64,000 nt of DNA from Triglochin maritima (taxonomy: Eukaryota; Streptophyta; Magnoliopsida; Alismatales; Juncaginaceae): contig OY821787.1 of assembly GCA_963682175.1 (NCBI GenBank), forward strand, positions 22,422,501 to 22,486,500, in the 5' to 3' direction. A program made the position numbers and the translations under genes. Under the pieces are notes generated by a model. That model did no database searches. It saw nothing but the letters and a program-made list of their open reading frames with translations, and was not told the origin of the DNA. How positions within the stretch are numbered: the first letter of the stretch is position 1; each line of letters begins with the position of its first letter. Below are positions 11,380 to 22,818 of this stretch, piece after piece.

Positions 11380-12137
11380 ATGCCGATCAGGCTATGACGG
11401 TCGTGACCAGATCACTCACCTAATGCGGCCAAGTCCTATTAGCCAATGTCTACTTGATTTAAATTAAGGCTTCACTTGAGTGTCATTTGTGGGGCTAAGG
11501 GAGGGGTGATGAAATCCCCTACCTTATCTTTAAGACTATTGGTGGTGCCCCTTAAAGATGTTTTGAAATCTTAGGCTAGCAAGCAACTCACCAAACAACA
11601 CTCACCTCACTCTTGTTACAATGCACCTTACTAACTAATGCATGCTCTAATCATGAATGAATGAGAGAACGGGTGCACGTACCTCACGCCAGCAATAGAC
11701 AACATGAATTTAAAGCAAATAAAAGAAAATGTGCATTCAAGGTCTACAAGTGATGCATGGCCTTGATGGCAAATAGTCTAATCTTTTGCTTCAAGTTTTA
11801 TGGTCCCAGTTGTCCGATAAAACGGAATTGATTAATCTGGGAGCAAACTACATGTCACAACATGGCAAATTGAATTCCCAGACAACTAGATTGAAATAAA
11901 AAACAACCAGAAGAAATTTCGGAGCAAACGAAGCTCACCAGGCCACCAGTTGGCGGTCCCAGACCAATTGGCGGTCCAAATAGCTTCCCTCTTTTCCAAA
12001 TTTCTCCTGGTGCCTCCCGTGGATGCTGAGATGTCCTTCAAATAAATAAACACTATAACAAAAGATTAAACCCACTCAAATCGTCCAAACCATAGTCTGG
12101 ACAGAGCACCTCTCTGGAAACGGTGACAAAAGCTTGA
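11380..12137 (-). mobile_element. Athila 5' leader with degenerate primer binding site
   Basis: This is the reverse complement of the leader of the complete Athila (21737-22500). It shares the GCCGATCAGG/TGACGGTC block near 11383, GGGTGATGAAATCCCC near 11506, and the reverse-complemented primer-site region at 12111-12128. That site differs from the tRNA-Asp match at several bases. The leader is cut at 11380 by the chromovirus LTR, so gag is absent here. Confidence 0.75.
11943..11974. promoter_or_regulatory. Paired palindrome in Athila leader (decayed)
   Basis: CCACCAGTTGGCGG at 11943-11956 and AGACCAATTGGCGG at 11961-11974 are the leader counterpart of the pair at 21898-21932. The spacing is 18 rather than 21 bp, consistent with a 3-bp deletion. 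Confidence 0.5.
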
Positions 12138-13694
12138 TGAGTTTGTGTTAAATACAGCAAGTGCATGACGTCAGTGAAGACGCAGCAAGTATGGGTCGAT
12201 CCACAGGGAGGTTTGTGGACTCTGGTTCTTACAAAAGCAACTGGGAAAAGAGGGAAAGAAGTTGTGATTACATTAAACTAGTAAGCAACAAACGAAGTCG
12301 ACGAAAGCAATCAACAATGAAACTAAACTAACTAATAAAGCAAGTTGCAATTTAGGAATGAAAACCCATAAGGGGGCAGTGTGTGCACGTATGAAGTCAA
12401 ATTAGTGATGTATGACCCATGTAGGCATGTACGTGTGTGTCATGTGTGTGTCTTCATGTATAGGAAGTGTCTAAAGATTTGGGAAAACCTATCAATCCAT
12501 TCACACAACGTATCGGCAATTACTACTTGAATAGCATAAGACTAGGCTCAGCATGAGAAGTGTCTAAAGATATGGCAAGACACATCAAAAACTATGAAGT
12601 CATGGGAAGAACAAAGCTAAGCATCAGAGGTTTTTAAATCTTATGGCACAACCCATCAAAACAGAGTTTCTTCAATCAATCAAGCAAGTAAACACAAATA
12701 CAAACACATAACTAACATGTTGCATATTCAGCAGGAAAACTCAGCCAATAAACATGAGGAAACTAAGCAAGGGAAGTGTCTAAATCTTATGGCAAAACCC
12801 ATCAAAAATCCACCAACATGCAGAAGATTAAAACACCCCCGATGAACATATAAACATGCTTGTCTAGACAATCAAAAATTCATCAAACATCCAAACTTCA
12901 CAACATATTTGTACATCATCTCCACCCCCAAAGGGGGATGGAACTAATCACTGCTCATTAAGAAAAGAAGACAAAATTAAATTAAACAAAGCATGCAAGA
13001 ATTAAAAGAGAAGACAATAACAAACTAAGAAAAAATATTTTATTTACATGACTCACATTACAAGTAGCATTCTTCTCCACTTGAGTTTTTCTCCAAGGCT
13101 TACTCTAAGTAGAGACAATGCCACCAAGCAATGTGTAAATACAAAGGAGGAGGAAAATTTCTATTTATAGTCATAGAAAAAGGTAACCGGGATAATCCCC
13201 CGTTATGGATCTAAACGCATAATATAAATGGACATAAAACAACACAAACGAACACCCGACTAAACCATAAATAATTTGGAGCCATGTGGACTGCCAATTG
13301 GCGGTTTGAGACAACCAATTGACAGTCTGGATTGGTTTGATGGCATATGCTATAGGGTGGCCTGATTCTGGTTTGATTTCATCATGTTTGGTCAACCCAA
13401 TTTGGTTGTTGATGTTGTGGCCGGGATCTAATTGCTAAAATACTCCTCATGATGGTTGGAGCTTCTTGATTTGCTCATTGGTCCTTTTGGTTTACATCCG
13501 GGTCCTTCTCTCTTGAATCTTAGTCAATAAGTCTTGCAATTCAAAAAAAATTCTTGCTTTGAAATCCTTTTTGTGTCTATTCTTCTCACTTGTTTTATTC
13601 CTGAAACTTTAACATAAAACTCGTTACGTAGCATTGCTTAGGTTAAGAATAAATGATATAAAACACAATTATATGCATGATATTATGTCAATCA
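12138..13694 (-). repeat. LTR of an Athila element (minus orientation)
   Basis: A 1557-bp LTR with TG at 12138 next to the leader and ending GTCAATCA at 13694, the inverse of the LTR start TGATTGAC. It is the 5' LTR of the minus-strand element whose leader lies at 11380-12137. Inside are a reverse-oriented TATA box (TATTTATA, 13162-13169), the paired palindrome at 13291-13325 and diverged repeats of an AAGTGTCTAAAGAT block (12462, 12555, 12625, 12771). The 3' partner LTR is not in the window. Confidence 0.85.
13291..13325. promoter_or_regulatory. Paired palindrome in Athila LTR U3, 21-bp pitch
   Basis: CTGCCAATTGGCGG (13291-13304) and CAACCAATTGACAG (13312-13325). The pitch is 21 bp, and the pair is 122 bp from the TATA box at 13162-13169 in this minus-strand LTR. 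Confidence 0.65.
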
Positions 13695-14764
13695 GTAATC
13701 CATTAGAAATTTCCTTGGGAAAGACATCCTCAAATTCCTCCAAGATAGAAACAATTGAAATAGGCAAAACATCATCAAGTTGGTTAGTATTTAAAAATGT
13801 CTCTTTCTACAAAAGTACATTCAATGGCTGATTAAGAAACATTGCTCTCCTTATTTCACATGCCTTTGCATAGACATTTGTTTTTCTCTATTCTTTTCTC
13901 TCTTCTTTTCTCTCGGCTTTTCCAATCTCTCTTTCTTTTTCTTTATGATTTTCTCTCAATTTATTTTTCTTATTTTCATTCTTCTTGTTTTGTTCGCTCT
14001 CTTTTTGTAACCTCAGTTGATCCTCATAAACTTATTATGGTGTTAAAGGGACAAGAGTAATTGTTCTTTAGTTGTGAACAAATGAATACTTGTTGGTGAA
14101 GCCGTCATGCTTGACCCGTCTATCAAATTGTCATTGTCTTCCTAATAGTAAGTGCCCAACTTGCACGGCAACCACATCATGCAACACCTCATCCTCATAC
14201 TTAACAATCCAAACAGTGACTAACACTTATTTTTGCATCCTTACCTCCCCACTCTCATTTAACAAGTACAATTTGTAAGGACGAGGATGCGTAATTGTTG
14301 GCATGGCTAACTTCTCTACCATAGTAGTGCTACCAACATTAGTACAACTCCCTCCATCAATAATCACTACATACTTTATTTTGGACATGGCATCTAGTAT
14401 GAAATATGTTCTCCCACTGCACTTCATGATCTTCTTGGCATTGCAAACTCAATGCCTTCCTCGCCACCAATAACTCCCCTTGGGCAGCATACTCCTCATC
14501 ATCAGCATCCTCCAATGGTGTCATAGAGTTGTGGTCTGATTCATTATCTCACTATCATCTTTCATTATCATCACTCTTTTGTTTGGACATTGACTAGGTA
14601 TGTTGCCCTACCTTGACAATTAAAACACTTGATATCACAATTTCGAGTAATGGATGAATATGATTTACGTTCAGTTCGTTGGCTAGTCCCTACTAGCTTT
14701 TGCTTCGTTTTTGGCTTTGGAGTGGACGATTTTTCATCTCACTTCCATGGGTTTGACTTCTGTT
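13695..14764 (-). pseudogene. Decayed Ty3/gypsy gag-protease segment (Reina-like chromovirus)
   Basis: On the minus strand the region reads, in order: a zinc-knuckle remnant (IKCFNCQGRA near 14610-14640, histidine lost); a protease-like domain with VVIIDGGSCTNV near 14340 followed by LAMPTITHPRPYKLYLLNESG (14235-14320); then YEDEVLHDVV and LLGRQ near 14100-14200; and an acidic linker with LEEF near 13730. This order matches the retropepsin region of gypsy elements. Many stops and frameshifts are present. RT is missing because the Athila LTR at 13694 interrupts it. The family placement is from motif memory. Confidence 0.6.
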
Positions 14765-14970
14765 TGATCGTTCTAATAACAGCAAGTGCACGTTGTCAGT
14801 GAACACATGGAAAATATGAGTCAAACCTCAAGCAGTTGTGACTGTTGTTGTGACTACCATACTCTAGTGGCAAAGGAGAGGAGAATGAGGGGATTATGCT
14901 AACTAACCACACTAAATGATCAATTAATCAAAAATTAAACTAAACCCCTATGGACTGGAGGCGTGTAGGG
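14765..14970 (-). repeat. Truncated Athila LTR (R/U5 end)
   Basis: It starts TGATCGTTCTAAT then CAGCAAGTGCACG, the inverse of the Athila LTR end at 21690-21736 and similar to 48280 and 12138. After about 200 bp, near a (GT)n run at 14971-14982, it jumps straight into the 3' non-coding region, so most of the LTR including the promoter is deleted. Confidence 0.65.
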
Positions 14971-16290
14971 TGTGTGTGTGTGTCAGGAGGAGTGGTGTCT
15001 CGAAAGAGTTTTCAACGGATATACCAACAAAATCCAAACATTGATGCATTATTCAACCTAAAAAACATGACTAAATGGACCTATTTTTTCCGATCATTGG
15101 ACACGGTAATCCTATGGGTCGACTCTACATATATATCATGCCCATACACCTAGCTTAGGGAACCATTCATGCAAGTTAATTAAGGACTTAAGTGAAAGAC
15201 ATTGCAAACCATAACATCCTCAAGTGATACGTCGTGTAATGACTATTAAAGTTCTTATTTCTTACTTTTTTTGTTTTTTGTTTTTCTTTTTGGAGAATAA
15301 GGAAGTAAAACTAGTTAGTGTTTAATTCTCTTAGGGTCTGATTTCGTGCATTATTTGCCTGTGAGGACTTACATTATCATGTACACCATCCCCCAAATCT
15401 TCACATAGGGCAATCCATACCACCCATGTAACAGGAGTTTGGTCGGCGCGTCCCAAGTCAGATGACTCGAAAGCACCAGGTACTAAGTCCCCTCGGACCT
15501 AATTTCCCGAGTGATAGGAGCCGTGCGAGAAGAGAGAACACCCTACTAAATTATTTTTTATCTACACATGAACCAAAACCCCTACACTTAATGTTTAACA
15601 ACAGGAGTTGAAGGGTCCTTAAGTACGACAAACTTCATTGTACTAACAAACACGAATTATTTGACTGGCTAGGTTTATAGTGGACTTCTTTATTTATTTG
15701 AGTACTAAAACCCTATGATTACTCTACCCTAGAGGTAAAATCGGGGTGCATCCTTACGACTAGATAATAGCTAAAGCAGGTGTACAAGATATCCTAATGC
15801 ATCATGTTGAAGTCCATTTTTGGACCTTCCTTTTTACTTTGCCTCTCAACGGTTTTCCAAATGCTAAACATACACAAAACCCATAAAACATTTTTTTTCA
15901 CAACACACATGAATATTTTGAAAGAAATGGAAAATTTAAAGCAATAGACAACGAAAAAAAAGCAACTCACCCAACGATCATGGTATAGCAAATATAACAA
16001 TATGAATTGCAGTACACTATCATGACCCTAACAATACAAACAAAATAAAAGGAAAGAGACTCGATTATGTACACAAGTAAAGCACCCCCCCACACACACA
16101 CTTATTTCATGCATTGCCCTCAATGAATGTGAGTATACTACTACATGGATTTATGCATGAACAAGAAAAGATCTCATCAACGTGAAGCACAAAGAAGTTC
16201 ATGGTTATGTTGATGGACATAAACCCGAATTCCCAAAACTTGTGAGCTACTTAAAAAGGGAATACAAATACTTAACAAATAGATCCCAAA
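14971..16290 (-). mobile_element. Athila 3' non-coding region
   Basis: The reverse complement of 28500-29980 in the complete Athila, with shared blocks such as GGAGACACCACTCCTCC-like DNA near 14980, GGGTCGACTCTA near 15117, the CACATAGGGCAATCC segment near 15403, and CATTGCCCTCAATG at 16113-16126 next to a C-run (16085-16091). No coding is seen. The hairpin region present in the other copies is lost in the junction deletion at 14970-14990. Confidence 0.75.
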
Positions 16291-17424
16291 TCCTCATGGA
16301 GCGGACCCCACAAAAAGAAACTCTCATCGTCCTTTGTCAAAGGACAACAAAAGGGAACCCCATAATGGATCAATGTACCTGGCATGTGAACAGACACCAC
16401 GTGGGATCAAAATACTCATGTCTAGCCCCCCTCACAAAGTGTACCAGGTATCGGGAGAGGTTTATTAATTCAACGGCAAGGCATCTTATTCAAATGCTCA
16501 AACTTAAAGATATTGAACCTCTCAAGAGTTTGACAACAATTGTCGTATTAAAATCGGGATCATCAATCCAAACTCTCCAACCAACAACCTTGTATGTCAG
16601 AACGAGGTCAAGAACCTCATTATGCTTGCTCGACAAATCAGGCGAACAGAAGGTGGGTCTTTTACCCAATATATCCTCTACTGTTATCCCAATACCCTCA
16701 TCAGTTCTTATGATGATAGGAATATTAGGGAGTTGCTACTCCACCAAAGGTGGGTCCTTGAGGGACACGACATTATGATCTTGTGACTCAAAGTCCACGG
16801 GACAAAAAGATTAGGCACAATCCTGTGCAACTCAAAATCAAGTTGGACCATGTTATTTTCAATTTGGATCGAATCCTTCACAAAGTGATCGTGAATTGAA
16901 ACCCCAAGTCCCTCGGACTGACTAGGAGTATGACTTTGACTGATTGTGCTTTGAATTTGTGGATGTGGTGGGGGTTCGATATTACTAGATGAATCTTCAT
17001 GTTGACAAGATAGGTCACCATCCTCACGTTCACATAATTATTGTGTCATTTGACTCGCATTTTCATAGTTTGCAAGGAATTCAAACTAGACTTAAATAAA
17101 TTTTGAGTGGTTTCAATGAACATTTGGAGGGTTTGTTCTAAGGAATCAAGTCTGGGGTCAATTGTGAGGCTCAAGTCAGAATTTGGGAATTTTTTGGGTT
17201 GGGTGTTGATGGGCTGAGAATGAGTCCAATGATAGGTTGTCAGGTGTTGTTGGAATTTTTTATATTTGGGAGGATGATACTGGGGTGGGCATGATGTATG
17301 GCATAGAGTATTTCTATGGTTTCCCCATTATATGTCCTCCCTGGGTTAAACGTGAATGCATAAGGGTCATAATGAGTACTTTAGGGAAAAGCACCTTATT
17401 TGGGTTCAGGAGTAACATACGAAC
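16291..17424 (-). pseudogene. Non-autonomous Athila derivative: gag C-terminus and residual tail
   Basis: From right to left the minus strand encodes a gag C-terminal segment (LDSLEQTLQMFIETTQNLF near 17090-17150) matching STIEQTLQAFMQSTQSM of the complete Athila. It is followed by degraded DNA, then DPPLVE (near 16755), the spacer that precedes RT in Athila. After the spacer, RT does not follow. Instead there is a short tail containing VVGWRVWIDDPDFN, and then the 3' non-coding region. Stops are frequent. The architecture parallels 51282-53186. The right end is cut by the chromovirus LTR at 17425. Confidence 0.6.
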
Positions 17425-20025
17425 TGTAACGCCCCCGATCTCGTGGGTACGCACACTAGGAAAGACTACCAGTGTCGTGATCAGAGACCTCCACGATGAC
17501 CGAAGGAGTTACAAAAGACAGACCAAACAATGACTCGACAATAAATAGAGAGATCATACATGGATAGACTAACATAAAACATAACTAAAAAGTGAGAGAT
17601 TATCCATATATGGTAACAAGGTCAAATACATTACATCGAGTTCAAAAGGGAAATACATCATAAATAATGTGGAAGCAAAAGACAAACTGAAGTATTTGGT
17701 CGACGTATCCCCCGTGTACAGAATCTTTGACACCCGTCCAGTCTGCCCTGTGGGAACCTAAGTAGCTACAAGCACCGCATTAACAAATGCGTGAGTTTTC
17801 AATTAAGAAAACTCAATATGCTCCTGGCCAAAACAACATTTTACAGAATTATGCATGGACTCTAATTAAGACAAAAGCATCCAAAACAGAACAGAAAACA
17901 CCAAGTGCAACAAAAGGCTACGACTCCATAAGCCTCGCCGGTCGGGCGCACCCGAACACATTCCTCGAGAGGAACTAGAACACCAGCCTCACTGGTCAAT
18001 GGCGGTCACTCAACAATGAACCACCGCTAGGCACAAAGCGGTGCGCTAGATAAGTGTCCCAATTCACGACAAGTGACCTACATGGTGCCATCGCGAACTT
18101 GGGAATACCTACCCTAAGACAGAATGGCAGCGCGCCTGCCAAGGACTTATCTTACGCCTGGCCTCCAAATGTGAAGGTCTTATGCGAATGGTCTCTGGAG
18201 CTAGAGGACCCACTCATGGCCCGTCGGCCCAGAAAACAGAATGTGCCAGAATTATTAACCAGATTAAATGCAATGCAAGCTACTTAAGCATCTAAAATCT
18301 ATTGCAGCTACAAACTACGGAATGAGCTCAAGGAAGAGTATCCGGATACCCTGCTAACAGCCCCGAACAAAACAAAATCAGAACATCCCAACATGAACCG
18401 AACCAAAATCAGCAAGCAAACATACCCAGATTGGCAATTCAAGGTAAACAACACATTGAGTCATCTACAGGTCATGATAAGGATGTCATAAGGTCTGATA
18501 TCCTAAGGGTCCTACATGATCACTACATAACCACACAACAATACATCACATCATAAGCTTACATATTGGAAATGAAGATAAAACATGTGATACAACAAGA
18601 TATCACAAATAACGCCATGAACATTACCTTACATGAACATTCCATTTCAGACATATGCACATTACCTCTTACCACTCTAAACATGATCAGCAAAGATATG
18701 GCCGTGTACAAGTATGTTGCAGTAACATGACTTAATGAAAGATGCTTGTGATTTCACAGTCCTGACGGATCTATAGGTATATATATATAAAAACACACAC
18801 GCATACGTGGTTCTACTATACTATAAACTAAATGGTGAGTTTCATAGATCATGGATGAGTTCTAATTTGCCTTCATGCTAGCTTATTCTAATGTAAATCA
18901 GTAGCAGTTTATGAAAATCAGATCATATATAAGACGTCATTACTGCTGGATGAATTCACGCCGATTACCAAATTAAGAAATTAACACAACTCCATTCTAC
19001 CGATTGCTTTAACATCTAGATTGAAATGTCACTTATACTCAGATGGGGTGTATTAGAGTGATTACCAATCAGAGCATATACATGGTTTAGTCTTTACTGG
19101 AATGAAATCATGACAAACTTATCTTAACATTCAAAGTGATACATGCAACATTATTCGGACCTAAAAGCTAGACCACGTTTAGATGCGAGGTCTGAAATCC
19201 AAGATGATTCACAACTATAACCAGTCACGAAATTATGCAAGCTCATGTGATCTAAGATAAGTAACAAATCATAGGAAATCACATATCATAAGCATTAAGA
19301 ACACCATCAACAAAAATCGTCAATCATCACAACTCACGACAAGGGAAAGTTGCACCACACACAAGCAGGCATGCAAGCACCCTTCCCGACGTTCTCCCCA
19401 CAGCCCAGCCTCCTCCCTTCCGGTTTCTTCCTCAAACCTCTGAGGAAGAGCATGAGGTGAGGGGCGTGATGATGTGTGGGAAGCCCAGCCAGCCTCTGAA
19501 ATTCAGAGAGTGCACCACAGTCCACCCTATCGGGTAGAGCTCCACTTGTGCAACTCCAAACCTCAGACCGACCAGCCCACTAGTGCTGGACTAAACTCCA
19601 TCCAACGCCCCCTACTTTCCAATGCACTAAAGGTCCAGGAGCATACATGATCAGCAAGGAAGATTGCCCGAGCTTTTCCGGAGATTCTGCCCACCAACTC
19701 CTCTTCTAGCTGCACTAGACGTAGCTCCCAACTGGCCGGAGATCAGCCCACCAATCAGCTGGAGACGAAGGAATGAGTGGTCTTAAGTGATGTGTTTGTG
19801 GAAGGAAAATGGAGGAAGAGGATGGCTGGGAGGGCCTTATAGGTTGCATCCAACTCTCCAACTTCCTAGTTATCGTGCCACTTCAAGACTTGCCAAAAAT
19901 GGCACCGGCAAGGACACCCAATAGCCTCCCTTGAAAGATGCATGTAACTCCCAAGCTCCCTTCCAATTCCACGCCACCTCCAACGTACATCGATAGATAG
20001 GTCCGTCGGTGTTGATTTCAAGTAT
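17425..20025 (-). repeat. LTR of a Tekay-type chromovirus (minus orientation, 5' part lost)
   Basis: It starts TGTAACGCCCCCGATCTCG, as at 61655, followed by the same blocks (GATCAGAGACCTCC near 17478, TGCGTGAGTTTTCAATTAAG near 17788, GGTGCGCTAGATAAG near 18040). The expected end (CTTACA next to a polypyrimidine tract) is not found. Recognisable LTR sequence stops near 20025, so this is a truncated LTR or a solo LTR with a lost edge. It interrupts the gag remnant at 17424. Confidence 0.75.
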
Positions 20026-20163
20026 GCGACAAAATGAAATTTTTGTAGGTGAACATGTTTTAGGTTGAAATTAGAAATGAATATTTTAGACTGTATCGGT
20101 TACTATTTCTAAATATGTGGCAAAATAATATTGTTTGTTCAATAGAGTCATGTATGTTCAAAC
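20026..20163. other. Short AT-rich flank of the complete Athila
   Basis: 138 bp with no recognisable feature. It continues on the other side of the Athila insertion at 31583. Confidence 0.5.
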
Positions 20164-20168
20164 CTAAT
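20164..20168. repeat. Target site duplication, left
   Basis: CTAAT immediately before the 5' LTR. The same five bases follow the 3' LTR at 31578-31582. Confidence 0.92.
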
Positions 20169-20539
20169 TGATTGACATCATTTCATGCTTATATTTGTAT
20201 CTTATATCCATTATCTTTCACCTAAACAATGCTATGTCACGAGTTTTATGTTTAGTTTTCAGGAATAAATAGGTTTGAAGAGATGAAGCATAAAAGGACC
20301 CAAAAGCTGGGAAAAAGGACTGAATTGTGAGATCTGGGGACCAAGATGCAAGGAAGAAGGACCTGATTGCAAGACAGAAGGACCTAAGAGCAAAACAGAA
20401 TACTCCACACCATCATGGGGAGTATTTTGGCAATTCGATTCGGGTCGGAGCTCCAACAAACCAATCAGATGCATCCAAGACCAAGACACACAACAAGGAA
20501 GGCCCACAAACAAATCCAGACGGATCTGGATCATATAGG

Positions 20540-20574
20540 CCGCCAATTGGCGGTCTGGAACCGCCAATTGGCGG
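20540..20574. promoter_or_regulatory. Paired perfect palindromes in Athila U3
   Basis: CCGCCAATTGGCGG occurs at 20540-20553 and again at 20561-20574, both perfect 14-bp palindromes, 21 bp apart, ending 123 bp before the TATA box. Each contains CCAAT in both orientations and TTGGCGG, which resembles an E2F half-site. Which factor binds, if any, is inference. Confidence 0.75.
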
Positions 20575-20696
20575 TCTGGATTGGCCCAGATCCACCTAAT
20601 TTTCTCCTGGACTTGTATTAATGTGTGCTTAGTCTAGTTTTGGTATTGGTTTAGTCCCACATCGGGGGATTGTCCCGGATTAGCTTTTTCCATGCT

Positions 20697-20704
20697 TATA
20701 AATA
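20697..20704 (+). promoter_or_regulatory. TATA box of Athila 5' LTR
   Basis: TATAAATA in GCTTATAAATAGAACTC. The same box with the same flanks is at 30538-30545 and 38716-38723, and inverted at 49144-49151. Confidence 0.75.
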
Positions 20705-21742
20705 GAACTCTTCACCTCCCATTGTATCCATCTCTCTCTTTGGTGGCCACCTTCCCTACTAAGAGTGAAGCCTTGAAGCAAAACTCTGGTGGAGGAAGGG
20801 CTACTTGTAATTGAGTGCGTTAATAATAGAAGTTTTCTTTTAATTGTGTTGTTTCTCTCTTAGTTTAATTTCCTTCCATATGCTTGTTTGCTTGTTTGTT
20901 TTGTTTTATGCTTCTTTAATATTTCTTGCTTGATTAGTATAAATTTCATTTCAGTATTATGCTTGCTTCTGCTAATATAGTTAGTGTAATGAGTAGTGAG
21001 TAGTTCCATCCCCATTTGGGGGGTGGAGAAATATGTGATATAATCATGTAGTGTATTAAGTGTGTGTTATTTTTATCCCTTGAGCTTTAAATGATTTCCA
21101 TAACCATCTAATGGGTCTCCACTCTAATCTTTGATATGCTAATGCTCTTGAATGAAGCTTAGCTTATGATTTGATTAGTGGATCTATTTTATGGGGAATG
21201 ATAAGGTTAGGATATGGATAGGAATTAATATTGGAAACACAATTTGTAGTGTGTGAACTCTTGTTGCCTTTACCTTAGCTAATGTCTTGTATGTTTTAAT
21301 GATGTAGTCTTATCTTAATTCATGTGGAGGCATAGTAGGGTCTAGTCTTTATACTTGAGTTCATTTAGCTTCATTCCAATTATTGTCTTGTATGTTTTAA
21401 TGATGTAGTAAAATCTTAATTCATGTAGAGGCAAAGTTGGATGTAGTTTTATGATTTCATGCACTACATGTTGTGAGGAGCTTAATTACACACACACATC
21501 ACACACACATCTTTATGTTCACATCATCTCTCTACCCCCTTTGGGGCTTAGTTTATTGCTTATCTCCATTTCCATTTGCATCTTAGTGTAGTTTAGTGTA
21601 ACCAACCTTTCTTCCCTTTCTTTACCTCTCGCCTTCGCACAAACCAAGTGTCGACACACCTCCCAGTGGACGACCCGTATTTGCCACCGCTTCAACGCGG
21701 CCGTGCACTTGCGGTTAAATATAAAACGATCAATCAAGTTTT

Positions 21743-21760
21743 TGGCACCGTTGCCGGGGA
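21743..21760 (+). other. Primer binding site, tRNA-Asp type
   Basis: TGGCACCGTTGCCGGGGA begins six bases after the LTR. It matches the reverse complement of the plant tRNA-Asp(GUC) 3' end except for one A where G is usual. tRNA-Asp is the usual primer for Athila elements. Confidence 0.88.
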
Positions 21761-22818
21761 GGTGCTCTGTCCGGACATTGGTTTGGACGATTCGAGGGGT
21801 TTTTAATTTTTTGTTTTCAGTTTTTCTTAGTTTCTGGGAACCATCAGAACAAGGGGAGGCTACTGGAGAAATTTGGGGAACAGAAGAGCTAAACAGACCG
21901 CCAATCAGCGGTTGAAGACCTCCAATTGGCGGCCTGGTGAGAGTTTCTGGCCTTGAAATTTTTACTGTTAGTTAGTGCTGTAATTTGTGTTATCTGGGAG
22001 CCCTATTTTGCATGCTATGACTTCTGATTTGCTCCCAGATCATTAATCACTCCCCCATTAATCAACTTGGCCCTAAAATCGAAAGCAAAAGACTAGACGT
22101 TCTTATTTGTTTAGGTCACGCATCATGTATTGACTTGAGCATATAGTTGTCTTTTCTTTTGGCTTTAATTTCAGTGGTTGAGTGCTGGCGTAAGGTACGC
22201 ATTTCCTACACTCATTCACGCATCTCGTATGCCCATGCATTAGTTAGTAGGATTTGCATCAGGACAAGAGTGAGAGAGCGTTTGATTGGAGCGATTGATT
22301 GCTAGATCTAGGATCAAATCGCTACTAAGGAGGGGTTGTCCCATAAAAGATAAGGTGGGGGATTTCATCACCCTTTCCTTGGCCCTAAAAACCACTCTTA
22401 ATAAAGCCTTAACTAAAAGCAAGTAGACATTGGCCCTAGGATTGCGGGCGCACTAGGAGAGTAATCTAGTCGAGACCGTCATGACCTGATCGGCGTTGCC
22501 TACCTTGTCGATAGTAGGAGGTACTGGATCTCCGGATCTGGTATCACTTGCTGGGCATTGTGGTCCTCGTTGTAGGGAGGTGAGGCGTGTCGAGGCTAGT
22601 GACCTCGAAGTTAGGCGTCGTCTAGCTTAAGGCCCCATTGCCTTACATTGTTTGAGCCGTGCTTGCTAGTAAGGCTTCTTCCTGATCCCACTACCCTCGC
22701 TAGCTCTAGGGATTCTTCCCTCCTCATCTGAGTCCTCTCCTCATCTATTCTCTACGTTTAGTCTCCTCCTCTAGTACACCTTCTGTTGTGTGTCGTTTAG
22801 AGTCGAGTCGAGCTTTTC
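21761..22818 (+). other. Athila 5' leader
   Basis: About 1.06 kb between the primer site and the gag start, without coding evidence. It carries a palindrome pair at 21898-21932 and the block (22400-22510) seen inverted at 11380-11530. A packaging signal would be expected here but cannot be located by eye. Confidence 0.7.
21898..21932. promoter_or_regulatory. Paired palindrome in Athila leader, 21-bp pitch
   Basis: CCGCCAATCAGCGG (21898-21911) and CCTCCAATTGGCGG (21919-21932). These are degenerate versions of the U3 pair with the same 21-bp pitch, here inside the transcribed leader. Confidence 0.65.

Larger units (their letters stand above)
20169..21736 (+). repeat. 5' LTR of the complete Athila
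   Basis: 1568 bp, TGATTGACATCATTTC to GATCAATCA. It drives transcription of the element. It contains the paired palindrome in U3, a TATA box, a T-rich R/U5 part and a CAAACCAAGTGTCGAC segment before the end. Compared with the 3' LTR it differs at 20521, 20563, 21126, 21169 and 21648 (approximate positions). Confidence 0.95.

Noticed and set aside
16182..16778. 198-codon plus-strand open frame
   Set aside because: It is the antisense of the Athila derivative (the minus strand carries DPPLVE and the tail) and has no domain.
8768..20025. The chromovirus LTRs at 8768 and 17425 as the two ends of one element
   Set aside because: They are in opposite orientations, and each has its own polypurine tract or truncated flank.
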